In this document: positions 16,023 through 23,009 of the stretch, piece by piece
Layout: every line of letters starts with the position of its first letter
How positions within the stretch are numbered: position 1 is the first letter of the stretch
NCBI RefSeq assembly: GCF_005771675.1
Contig: NZ_VAJM01000003.1
Span: 310,001 to 374,000, forward strand
Direction: 5' to 3'
DNA length: 64,000 nucleotides
DNA from: Hymenobacter jeollabukensis
GTDB lineage: Bacteria; Bacteroidota; Bacteroidia; Cytophagales; Hymenobacteraceae
Notes under the pieces: model-generated
Told to the model about the DNA's origin: nothing
Seen by the model: only the letters and a program-made list of their open reading frames with translations
Database searches by the model: none
Position numbers and translations under genes: made by a program

Positions 16023-16427
16023 TTACGTGGGCCGCGTCAGCAGCCATTGCACGGCCGCAGGCTCGTCGTCGAAGTAACGGTAGGTCAGGTTCAGCTCGCG
16101 GCCCTGGGTGGTGACGGTGGCCGTGGCTAGGCGGGCAAACACGTCGTGGGCCTGCAGCACGGCCCCGTAGCGGTAGCCGCCTTCGGCCACGGCCGCGGGC
16201 ATCCACTGCTGCGTCATGTGGCGCTGCTCGGAGGCTGAGAAGGGCTGCATCAGGCGCTGATCCACCAGCAGGCGGCCATCGGCGCGGCGGGCCAGCAGGC
16301 GCGTGACGTGGCCCAACAGGGCGCGCAGCTCATCCTCGCTGCGCTGGCCGGCGGAGTAAGTCAGACGGGCAAAGCCGGCCGGATCATCACTGATGCGGCC
16401 GGCTCGGTTTTCAAAGTAAAGACGCAA
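16023..16427 (-). CDS. Second STAS/SEC14-like hypothetical protein
   Basis: 134-aa soluble protein starting at TTG 16425-16427 (RLYFENRAG); no in-frame ATG is available. It corresponds to the protein at 2524-2952 in length, in its aromatic opening (YFENRAG versus FFRNAAG), in a central LLVDQRLMQPFSASEQRHM strand-helix unit matching ILSVHGQRQPLSTAAQQWL, and in the closing YFDDEPAAVQWL. The plan is like that of Hymenobacteraceae STAS/SEC14-like proteins. Function is unknown; the immediately following HDAC-family gene suggests cotranscription but not a shared pathway. Confidence 0.65.
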   Translation of the reverse strand: MRLYFENRAGRISDDPAGFARLTYSAGQRSEDELRALLGHVTRLLARRADGRLLVDQRLMQPFSASEQRHMTQQWMPAAVAEGGYRYGAVLQAHDVFARLATATVTTQGRELNLTYRYFDDEPAAVQWLLTRPT

Positions 16428-16504
16428 GGAAAGGCAGGCGGTAAAGAACCGTAAGCATAACCAGCAACGGCCCGAATGGTTATTCGGGCGTTTGGGTAGC
16501 CGGC

Positions 16505-16777
16505 TTAGTTGGAGACCGGCAGCGCGGCCCGCAACTCCTGATCAGCCACGGTACAGAAATACTCACGGGCCATGAGCAGGTCGGCTTCGGCCACGCAGTG
16601 CGCGTGGGCGGGCGACTGGCTGCGCGCCGCGCAGCCACATTCGCAGATGGTAAGCAGGGTGGCCGAGGTGAGGGCCTCGGGCGTCAGGTAGGGCCGAAGC
16701 TCCTGGACATAGTTCTGTACCCACCGGGTATAGTGGTACAAGCCCACGGCGGACCGCAGGTCATAAGGCGTTAGCAT
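16505..16777 (-). CDS. Small cysteine-rich hypothetical protein
   Basis: 90 aa without signal peptide or membrane segment. A cluster of cysteines and histidines, ICECGCAARSQSPAHAHC, followed by a further Cys near residue 75, could bind a metal ion. The start MLTPYDLRSAVG is the only ATG consistent with the frame. A hairpin GCCCGAAT-GG-T-ATTCGGGC (16470-16489) follows at a short distance. No family is recognised. Confidence 0.5.
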   Translation of the reverse strand: MLTPYDLRSAVGLYHYTRWVQNYVQELRPYLTPEALTSATLLTICECGCAARSQSPAHAHCVAEADLLMAREYFCTVADQELRAALPVSN

Positions 16778-17077
16778 GCAGGCAATAGGTGTGTGAGGAG
16801 GGCGAGGTGTACCGAAGTACCCCGCAATATAAATCCTTAGTATGATATCATATATAATTCAGGGGGAGCCAGATAGGATTATAGCTTAAAAAAGGCCGCC
16901 GTAGCAGGCCGCTCACTTCCTTGCCGCGCGACAAAAACCTGCCGGCGAAACCGTTCATAACCGGCTGTAAAATAGCCCCGGGCTTTCTTTTTGGAGCAGG
17001 TCTGGCAGTCGGCCGGGCATGGCGTTTACATCCCCCAAATGATTCATCGGCCAGCAGGCTTAGCTACCGGGGCGCTG
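16778..17077. other. Gene-free interval
   Basis: 300 bases between two minus-strand genes. The left part is AT-rich (TGATATCATATATAATTC near 16840-16858) and probably holds the promoter of the cysteine-rich gene. The right part has normal GC but no convincing ORF or hairpin. Confidence 0.4.
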
Positions 17078-17500
17078 CTAACGGGCCAGGTGAATAACGA
17101 TGCGGTTGTAGCCAGCCCCTGCGGAGTAGCTATACTCCAGCAACAGCTCGGATTGGGTCAGCGTCTTGATGAGCAGATCAAGCTTGCTGCCGATACCACC
17201 AGCTGCGTATTGGCTATGGATGATGGTTTGCTCGCGCGTGTAGGTGTAGAGGTAGGGCCGGCTGCCTACGGTTACCGTGTAATCAGACGGCGTAAACAAA
17301 TACGTGGTGGGCTCAACGGGCGGAGCCGAAGGGCTGTGCACCAACACCACGCCATCAGCATTAAAAAAAGTGGTTTCAGTGTACTGCACCGTCCAGGTGC
17401 CTTCCAGCTGGGGCGTAGGCTCGGGTTCTTTCTTCTTGGTGCAGGCCGTGGCTGCCAGAATCAGCAGGCTAAACAGGAGCGAGCGTAGGAACAAGGGCAT
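17078..17500 (-). CDS. Lipocalin-like lipoprotein, hypothetical
   Basis: 140 aa from the ATG at 17498-17500. The N-terminus MPLFLRSLLFSLLILAATAC is a lipoprotein signal with lipobox LAATAC, followed by the charged KKKEPEP linker. The mature part opens with LEGTWTVQYTET, the usual start of small lipocalin-like barrels in Bacteroidota lipoproteins, and continues as short beta-strands (TYLFTPSDYTVTVG, YLYTYTREQTIIH). It is expected in the outer membrane. Ligand unknown. The longer upstream frame is rejected because it runs towards the tRNA terminator and lacks coding bias. Confidence 0.65.
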   Translation of the reverse strand: MPLFLRSLLFSLLILAATACTKKKEPEPTPQLEGTWTVQYTETTFFNADGVVLVHSPSAPPVEPTTYLFTPSDYTVTVGSRPYLYTYTREQTIIHSQYAAGGIGSKLDLLIKTLTQSELLLEYSYSAGAGYNRIVIHLAR

Positions 17501-17681
17501 CGGAAATGGATAAGGTAGTTGTACAAGTATGGAGCAGGGCAAGATAGAAGATGGGCGCCCATTTACGGAGTTGTAGCTGCTGCCACGCATAGTTGGACTG
17601 CCCCGAATAGCCTTGATATCAACGGCCTGGGCAGCTTCTGTCGGCTCAGACCCAGTGGCGTCGGCGCCGGTAAAAATCAAA

Positions 17682-17712
17682 AATCCCCGCTCCTAGTATG
17701 GAAGCGGGGATT
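17682..17712 (-). terminator. Terminator of tRNA-Val
   Basis: AATCCCCGCT and AGCGGGGATT form a stem; on the minus strand it is followed by TTTTGATTTTTA. Confidence 0.8.
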
Positions 17713-17715
17713 CTG

Positions 17716-17790
17716 TGAAGCGTACTGGACTCGAACCAGTGACCTCCACCGTGTCAGGGTGGCGCTCTGAACCAACTGAGCTAACGCTCC
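17716..17790 (-). tRNA. tRNA-Val (GAC anticodon)
   Basis: On the minus strand the acceptor strands GGAGCGT and ACGCTTC pair (one G-U), the D arm is GCTCAGTTGGTTCAGAGC, the anticodon stem CCACC/GGTGG encloses loop CTGACAC giving anticodon GAC, and the T arm holds GGTTCGAGTCC. The discriminator is A and CCA is not encoded. The intrinsic terminator lies a few bases downstream. Confidence 0.95.
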
Positions 17791-17986
17791 GGACGGGGTA
17801 TTGCCCGAAGCCACAAACTTAACTTGGTAAGATAATGCGTTGCAAGCTTCTCGTCAAGAAAATTTTTCAAAACCGGGCGAGAGGGCGTAACCCGGGGCCG
17901 CCGGGCTTAGTATAGAACCCTGCTAATGCGGCTGTAACCTCCTCAGGCAAATCAGCGCCGTAGCCTAACCCTCAAGCCTTTTCGTC

Positions 17987-18688
17987 ATGAAAAAAATTGC
18001 ACTCATCTTGTCGCTGTGCGCCCTGTGCGGCGGCAGCGCCTTCGCCCAGCGCGGCGTCGAAGGCATCCGCAAATCGTCGGACTACCAGACCACGCCGGAC
18101 TCGCGCAACAACGGCTTTGGCCTGAAGGGCGGCTGGAACGCCTCGACCATTCGCGGCACCGAAAAGAACAACTACACCGATTTGTCGGCCCGCAATAACT
18201 TCCACGCCGGGGCCTACGCGCAGTTCGGCTTTTCGCCCCAGACCTCGTTGCAGGTAGAGGCGCTGTACAGCCGCCAGGGCTACAAAGCCGGTTCGCAGTA
18301 CCGCACCACCAGCGCGGGCGCCCCGAACACGGCCAAGTACGAAACCCAACTCGACTACGTGCAGGTGCCGGTGATGTTTGTCTACAACTTCGTCGACAAC
18401 GTGAGCTTCCACGTGGGGCCGCAGGTGTCGCTGCTGGTCAACGCCAAGGAGAACAAGAACTCGGTGAACCTGGCCGACCGCAACTACAACTCGCTGGACT
18501 ACGGCGCCGTGGGTGGCATTGAGGCCCGCGTGGGGCCGGCCCGCATCGGGGGGCGCTACGTGCTGAGCCTGGGCGACATCTACAACGACCCGAAGATGGA
18601 AAACGGCGTGATGACGCCCGACAGCCGCATCGACAACATCAAAAACAGCGTGGTGCAGGTGTACGTGGGCTTCGGCTTCTCGCAATAG
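17987..18688 (+). CDS. Outer-membrane beta-barrel protein (PorT-like family)
   Basis: 233 aa with a clear signal peptide (MKKIALILSLCALCGGSAFAQ). The mature part has the FGLKGGWNAST opening and alternating strands (AYAQFGFSPQTSLQVEALYS, VQVPVMFVYNFVD, FHVGPQVSLLVNA, PARIGGRYVLSLGDIYND, VVQVYVGFGFSQ) of the small 8-10-stranded porin-like barrels abundant in Bacteroidota (outer membrane protein beta-barrel domain). The final aromatic residue region fits a Bam-recognised C-terminus. Role in the outer membrane unknown; some relatives are PorT-like T9SS components, but there is no specific evidence for that here. Monocistronic with its own terminator. Confidence 0.8.
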   Translation: MKKIALILSLCALCGGSAFAQRGVEGIRKSSDYQTTPDSRNNGFGLKGGWNASTIRGTEKNNYTDLSARNNFHAGAYAQFGFSPQTSLQVEALYSRQGYKAGSQYRTTSAGAPNTAKYETQLDYVQVPVMFVYNFVDNVSFHVGPQVSLLVNAKENKNSVNLADRNYNSLDYGAVGGIEARVGPARIGGRYVLSLGDIYNDPKMENGVMTPDSRIDNIKNSVVQVYVGFGFSQ

Positions 18689-18721
18689 CCCCACCCGCTG
18701 ATTCATATTGCTGAATTTTAG

Positions 18722-18750
18722 GAAGCCAGCCCGGCCACCGGGCTGGCTTC
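18722..18750 (+). terminator. Intrinsic terminator of the barrel gene
   Basis: GAAGCCAGCCCGG pairs with CCGGGCTGGCTTC around a CCA loop, followed by TTTG. Confidence 0.8.
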
Positions 18751-18804
18751 TTTGCGTGTAGTCCTTACTTTGGCGGCAGCCGTTCCGCTTTACTACCCTT
18801 CGCC

Positions 18805-19314
18805 ATGCCCGCTTCCGTCAGTGTGGCCCTCGATGCGCTAAACCAGCAACGTGAGCTATTAACCCAGCAGGGCATGGGCCTGCTGGGGGCCTGGGCCCTG
18901 CTAAACCTGCTGCTGAGCGGCTGGCTGGTGGCCCGCACCGGCCGGCGCACCGTGCGGCACCATTTCCACCTGATGAACGTGGCCTGGGGCGCCGTCAACG
19001 CCACCATTGCTACCTGGGGCATCATTCAAGCGCGGCCGCTGCGTGCGGCGGGCCGCACGCTGGCGGCTAGCCTGGAGGCGCAGTTCGGGCTGGAAAAGCT
19101 GCTGCTGCTCAACGTGGGCCTCGATGTGGCTTACGTCACCGCCGGGGCCTGGCTGCTGGCGCGGGCGGCGCGGGCCGGGGAGCAGCGCCCCGAGCGGCTG
19201 CGGGGCTTCGGGCAGGCGGTGCTGCTGCAGGGCGGGTTTCTGCTGGCCTTCGATGCGGGGCTGTACGGGCTGATTCACCGTTTCGCGGCGGCGCTGCTGG
19301 CGCTGGTGCCGTGA
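18805..19314 (+). CDS. Integral membrane protein, DUF6992-like
   Basis: 169 aa with four predicted membrane helices (GLLGAWALLNLLLSGWLVA, AWGAVNATIATWGIIQA, LLLLNVGLDVAYVTAGAWLLA, AVLLQGGFLLAFDAGLYGLIH). The HFHLMNVAWGAVNATIA motif is characteristic of a small Bacteroidota membrane family that I recall as DUF6992. Function unknown. TTACTTTGG at 18765-18773, 32 nt upstream of the ATG, is a likely -7 box. Confidence 0.7.
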   Translation: MPASVSVALDALNQQRELLTQQGMGLLGAWALLNLLLSGWLVARTGRRTVRHHFHLMNVAWGAVNATIATWGIIQARPLRAAGRTLAASLEAQFGLEKLLLLNVGLDVAYVTAGAWLLARAARAGEQRPERLRGFGQAVLLQGGFLLAFDAGLYGLIHRFAAALLALVP

Positions 19315-19347
19315 AGGGCGTCGGCCACATCAGGCGGGCCTAAACAA

Positions 19348-19381
19348 CAACCGCCCGGCCGCGTGAACGGTCGGGCGGTTG
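19348..19381. terminator. Bidirectional terminator
   Basis: CAACCGCCCG and CGGGCGGTTG enclose a short loop between the convergent genes ending at 19314 and 19409. Confidence 0.75.
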
Positions 19382-19408
19382 CCTTAAAGAGTGAGGCGCT
19401 TGGGGCAA

Positions 19409-19963
19409 TTACTTGCCGCCAATCTTCTCAATTAATGTTTGGTTAAACGCAGGCAGGTCGCCAGGGTTGCGGCTGGTCACCAGATTTCCGTCGACAACCA
19501 CTTCTGAGTCTTGCCATTGGCCCCCGGCGTTTTTGATGTCGGTTTTCAGGCTGGCCCAGCTGGTGACATTCTTGCCGCGCAGCACGTCGGCTTCCACCAG
19601 CAGCCAGGGGCCGTGGCAGATGGCGCCCACCACTTTGCCGGCGCGCACGAAATCGGCGGCGAACTGCACGGCCTTGGGCTCGGTGCGCAGGATGTCGGGG
19701 TTCATCTGCCCGCCGGGCAGCACCAGCGCGTCGTAGTCGGCGGGCTTGGCCTCGTCCAGCGTTTTATCGACGCTGACTTTGTCGCCCCAGTCCTTCTGGT
19801 CCCAGCCCTTGATGGAACCGCTCTTGAGCGACACGATGTCGACCTCGGCGCCGGCATCCTTGAGGGCCTTGACGGGTTTTTCCAGCTCCGATTGCTCGAA
19901 GCCGTCGGTGGCCAGTACGGCTATGTGTTTGCCCTTCAGCGGGTCGTTACCGAAAATACTCAT
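19409..19963 (-). CDS. DJ-1/PfpI family protein (type 1 glutamine amidotransferase-like, YhbO-like)
   Basis: 184-aa cytosolic protein. The nucleophile elbow AICHGPWLL carries the catalytic Cys-His pair, the acidic residue is expected in EQSELEKPVKAL, and TSRNPGDLPAF is the C-terminal signature of the PfpI/YhbO group. Members have been described as intracellular proteases, chaperones or deglycases protecting against glyoxal adducts; the exact activity is debated. The start codon at 19961-19963 is preceded by a run of ten guanines (19980-19989 on the plus strand) in the leader, which could make expression slip-prone. Probably monocistronic. Confidence 0.9.
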   Translation of the reverse strand: MSIFGNDPLKGKHIAVLATDGFEQSELEKPVKALKDAGAEVDIVSLKSGSIKGWDQKDWGDKVSVDKTLDEAKPADYDALVLPGGQMNPDILRTEPKAVQFAADFVRAGKVVGAICHGPWLLVEADVLRGKNVTSWASLKTDIKNAGGQWQDSEVVVDGNLVTSRNPGDLPAFNQTLIEKIGGK

Positions 19964-20000
19964 GGCAGTCAGGTGTTTTGGGGGGGGGGATAGAAACGAA

Positions 20001-20033
20001 AACCGGAACCGCCCGCAGGGGCTGGTTCCGGTT
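20001..20033 (-). terminator. Terminator downstream of the thioesterase gene
   Basis: AACCGGAACC pairs with GGTTCCGGTT; on the minus strand it is followed by TTCG and lies 54 nt past the stop at 20087. Confidence 0.6.
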
Positions 20034-20086
20034 CTGGCTTAACGGCAAATACCGCGGCGGGGTTGTTCAGGGCGGGGCGGCTGGGC

Positions 20087-20620
20087 CTATTCGTCGAGCT
20101 GGCCGGCAGCTTTGCGCTGCTGCTTGAAGTGGCGGCGCAGCTCCTGCACGCGCTCATCGAAGCCGTCGGGGTCGTAGCTGATTTCTTCCTCGTCGAGCTG
20201 GTCGAGCAGGTCCATGAGCGCGTCGGTGTGCTCGGTGCGCTTGCCGCTGGTCAGGCTCACGTAGGCCATTTCCGACCACAGCAGGGCCTTCAGGCGCAGG
20301 CCGTCGGCGTCGAGCATCTGCATTTCCACCACCAGGCGCGAGTTGTCGAAGTGAATCAGCTGGGTGCGGATGAGCACCTGCTCGGCGTGGTTGGCGGGTT
20401 TGAGGTAGCTCAGGTGGTGCTTGGTAATTACCCAGGCGGCCTGCTGCTCGCGGGCCAGCTGGCCCAGGTTGAGGGCGTAGTGGCGCAGCACGTGCTCCTC
20501 GCGGGCGTTGAGGAAGTAATCGAGGTAGCGGGCGTTGTTGAGGTGGCCCAGCTGGTCGCAGTCCTGGAAATAGATGCGGTGACGCGACTCGGGGGTGCGC
20601 ACCAGGGCAGGCGTGGTCAT
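20087..20620 (-). CDS. Acyl-CoA thioesterase, hot-dog fold (4HBT)
   Basis: 177 aa from the ATG at 20618-20620. The hot-dog signature FQDCDQLGHLNNARYLDYF (Asp-x6-His-x2-Asn, catalytic Asp17-type residue and N-terminal helix start) is near residues 18-36, followed by TKHHLSYLKPA and strands RTQLIHFDNSRLVVEMQML. The last ~40 residues are acidic then basic (QLDEEEISYDPDGFDE), as in FadM/YbgC-like enzymes of Bacteroidota. Expected to hydrolyse acyl-CoAs in the cytosol. Not in an evident operon with the neighbouring secreted protein gene (88-nt gap). Confidence 0.85.
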   Translation of the reverse strand: MTTPALVRTPESRHRIYFQDCDQLGHLNNARYLDYFLNAREEHVLRHYALNLGQLAREQQAAWVITKHHLSYLKPANHAEQVLIRTQLIHFDNSRLVVEMQMLDADGLRLKALLWSEMAYVSLTSGKRTEHTDALMDLLDQLDEEEISYDPDGFDERVQELRRHFKQQRKAAGQLDE

Positions 20621-20707
20621 AGGCGGCGGGAATGGATGCGGCCGCAAGGTACGCGAATGGCCCCGGGCAGGGCCCTCGGCCGGGCGGCGCGGGCGGTGGC
20701 GTCGGGG

Positions 20708-21247
20708 TTACCCTTTCTGGCCGGTGCACTGGCGCTGCACCGCGCGCAGGCGGCGCACCACCTCGGCTACTTCGGTTTCGCTGGTGGTGTAGAGCGGCAG
20801 GGTGATGGAGTCGATGCCCGACTTGCTGCCGCCCTTGGCCGCCGGGCGGCGCAGCAGCTTCAGGTCGTAATGGGCCGGGTCTTTGGCTTCGGCTTTCACC
20901 AGCGAGTAGCTCACCGCCCCGATTTCGCTCCATTCCAGGCCCAGGTTCAGCTCAAATTCCACCTTGTCGTTGGATTTGGCCGCCCAGCTGCTGCCGTTCT
21001 TGCTGTTGCTCACCGAAATGTTGAGCGCGCCGGGGTTGTCGCCCGAGCGGTACTTGCGTACGGTCTGGCGCACGCCGCAGTCGGCCAACGACACCAGCAC
21101 TTCGGCCGGCTCCTCCGGCTTGGGGTCGACCATGAGGCGGTTGAGCTGCTTGGTCAGGGATTGTACTTCGGCGGCCGGGGCCTGGGCGGCGGCACTGCCA
21201 GCGGCCAGCAACACGAGGACGAGCGGGGCAAGAAGCGGTTTGAACAT
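20708..21247 (-). CDS. Exported hypothetical protein
   Basis: 179 aa from the ATG at 21245-21247. Signal peptide MFKPLLAPLVLVLLAAGSAAAQ, then a mixed alpha/beta part with SVSNSKNGSSWAAKSNDKVEF and EVAEVVRRLRAVQRQC. The mature part has two cysteines (ADCGVRQT and the C-terminal QRQCTG) that could form a disulphide. No family recognised. The longer frame to 21295 is rejected because the signal peptide begins at the internal ATG. Confidence 0.6.
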   Translation of the reverse strand: MFKPLLAPLVLVLLAAGSAAAQAPAAEVQSLTKQLNRLMVDPKPEEPAEVLVSLADCGVRQTVRKYRSGDNPGALNISVSNSKNGSSWAAKSNDKVEFELNLGLEWSEIGAVSYSLVKAEAKDPAHYDLKLLRRPAAKGGSKSGIDSITLPLYTTSETEVAEVVRRLRAVQRQCTGQKG

Positions 21248-21384
21248 AGCGGTGAGCAGAGCCGTGCGGGTGGTACCGAGGCGGCGGCCTGGCACGAACA
21301 GGCGGCAACCACGGCGTCAGATGCCGCTGGCCCCGCGGGCGTTGCCTGGCGGCTCCCTGATATTTTTTCTGCTCCTGGCGCCGC

Positions 21385-22497
21385 TCAGACGGGCAAGGCA
21401 AATACGTCGGCCAGCACGTCGTCGGAGTCGGGGCGGCGGTCGGTGGTCGGCGCGTCGTACACCACCAGCACGTGCTCGTCATCGAGCTTGGTCAGGCCCT
21501 CGGCGCGGTCGTGGCCGGGCTGGTGGGGCACATCGAGCAGCCAAGCGCACTGCTGAATGGTGTGCCCGGTGTGCGGGCGCAGCGCGTCGGCCCAGCGGTA
21601 CACGGCAATGCGGCCGTCGAGGTCCATGGTCGGGCCGGCCAGCAGGTAGAGGTGGTGGTCGACGGTGTGCAGCTCGCGCAGGCCCATACCGTCCAGGTCG
21701 AGGAGGTGCTTGTGGTAGCGCTTGCCGCTGCCCGGCAGCTCGGCCAAGCGCAGGTGGCCGTCGGGCTTGTCTTCGGCGGGCTGCGGCAGCAACTCCAGCA
21801 CCACGGCCCAGCCGCGCAGCACCGGTCCGCGCAGCCCCACGAAAACGCGGCCATCGGGCGCGGCGGCAATGCCTTCAATGTCGAAGCCGTTGTCCTTGCC
21901 GGGCAGCGCAATAAACCGCTCCAGGTGGTCATCCTTTGCCAGCAGGTCCATCAGCTCGTTGCCCTCGGCGTGCATGGGCAGGCGGGCGGCTTGCGGCTTG
22001 GTGCCCTGCGGTGAAATGCCCGCTCGCGTCAGCACGTAGTCGCCGGTAGCGGCATCGGGCAGCAGCGGAATGCGGGCCAGCAGGTAGCGGTTGGGTACCG
22101 GCTCCACCTTTTTCAGCTGCTTCACCTGTTCGCGCTGCCCGGCATCGTCCAGCGGCGGCTGACCGGGCTTGGGCAGCTTGGGCTGCTCCCGCTTGCGGCC
22201 GTGCGAGCCGATGACCCAGAGGTAGTCACCGGCCCAGGCCAGCCCTTCGATATCGATTTCCTCGTCGGGGCCGCCCGGCAGATCGAGCAGCGGGTGCAGC
22301 GGGAAGCGCTGATGCTGGCCAAACGAGCCGTCGGGCTGCAGCCGCAGGCGTTCGAGGGAAGTGTGCTCGTCGCCGGCCACCCACAGGTTGGGGCCCGTGC
22401 GCATCACCGCCGACAAACTGTCGCGCACATGCTTGCCTTTGGCGTTGTGGCTGAGCTGCGGGTCGAAATGCAGGGTGCGGGTAGACGTGCGAGGCAT
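21385..22497 (-). CDS. DUF3616 domain-containing protein
   Basis: 370 aa, cytosolic by the lack of a signal peptide. It opens with SLSAVMRTGPNLWVAGDEHTSLERLRL, has DIEGLAWAGDYLWVIGSHGRKRE and EGIAAAPDGRVFVGLRGPVL, the repeated beta-propeller-like blades of DUF3616 proteins. Function unknown; the blade motifs resemble phytase/lactonase-like propellers. It begins 12 nt after the stop of the upstream lipoprotein gene, suggesting cotranscription. Confidence 0.75.
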   Translation of the reverse strand: MPRTSTRTLHFDPQLSHNAKGKHVRDSLSAVMRTGPNLWVAGDEHTSLERLRLQPDGSFGQHQRFPLHPLLDLPGGPDEEIDIEGLAWAGDYLWVIGSHGRKREQPKLPKPGQPPLDDAGQREQVKQLKKVEPVPNRYLLARIPLLPDAATGDYVLTRAGISPQGTKPQAARLPMHAEGNELMDLLAKDDHLERFIALPGKDNGFDIEGIAAAPDGRVFVGLRGPVLRGWAVVLELLPQPAEDKPDGHLRLAELPGSGKRYHKHLLDLDGMGLRELHTVDHHLYLLAGPTMDLDGRIAVYRWADALRPHTGHTIQQCAWLLDVPHQPGHDRAEGLTKLDDEHVLVVYDAPTTDRRPDSDDVLADVFALPV

Positions 22498-22509
22498 GAA
22501 TAGATGGCG

Positions 22510-22938
22510 TTAGTTGCCGGCCCGCTGTTCGCGCAGCTTCTGCTGAATCTGGGGCTTGCGCTGCTGGTAGAGCTGGTACTGGGCTGGCGTCATGATCTGC
22601 TTGAGCTGGCCTTCGGAAGTGGTATTGATGCGGCGCAGGGCGCTGCCCAGGGCGGCCTTGTCGGTGCCGTACTTGGCCTGCGCGGCGTTGACCTGCTCCA
22701 CGGTGGCGGCCAGCACCTGACGGATGCGCTGGGTCTGGTCGTCGCGCAGCTTCAGCTCGTCGGCCATAACGGACGCTAGGTCGCGCACGTTTTCGCGGCG
22801 GATTTCCTCGGCGGAGTGGGTTTCGGCGGCGGTGCTGGTGGCCGCGGCTTCGCGCTGGGCGCGGCGGTGGCGGGCGCAGCTGGTGGCCAGGGTAACTATC
22901 AGCAGCAGAGACAGAAGCCAGAATCGGGGGCGCAACAT
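22510..22938 (-). CDS. Lipoprotein with LTXXQ/Spy-like helical region
   Basis: 142 aa from the ATG at 22936-22938: lipoprotein signal MLRPRFWLLSLLLIVTLATSC with lipobox LATSC. The mature part is mostly helical and charged: LASVMADELKLRDDQTQRIRQVLAATVEQVNAAQAKYG, then LKQIMTPAQYQLYQQRKPQI. The repeated L-x-x-x-Q pattern and MTPAQYQLY are like the Spy/CpxP (LTXXQ) group of periplasmic proteins, so a chaperone or stress-sensing role is possible. Operon head with DUF3616 (12-nt spacing). Confidence 0.65.
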   Translation of the reverse strand: MLRPRFWLLSLLLIVTLATSCARHRRAQREAAATSTAAETHSAEEIRRENVRDLASVMADELKLRDDQTQRIRQVLAATVEQVNAAQAKYGTDKAALGSALRRINTTSEGQLKQIMTPAQYQLYQQRKPQIQQKLREQRAGN

Positions 22939-23009
22939 AACGGAGCAGAGAGAAGGGGGTTCGGGCGTGCATACGCGAAATCGGTTGGCGGGTGGCGCCG
23001 GAGGCGGGG

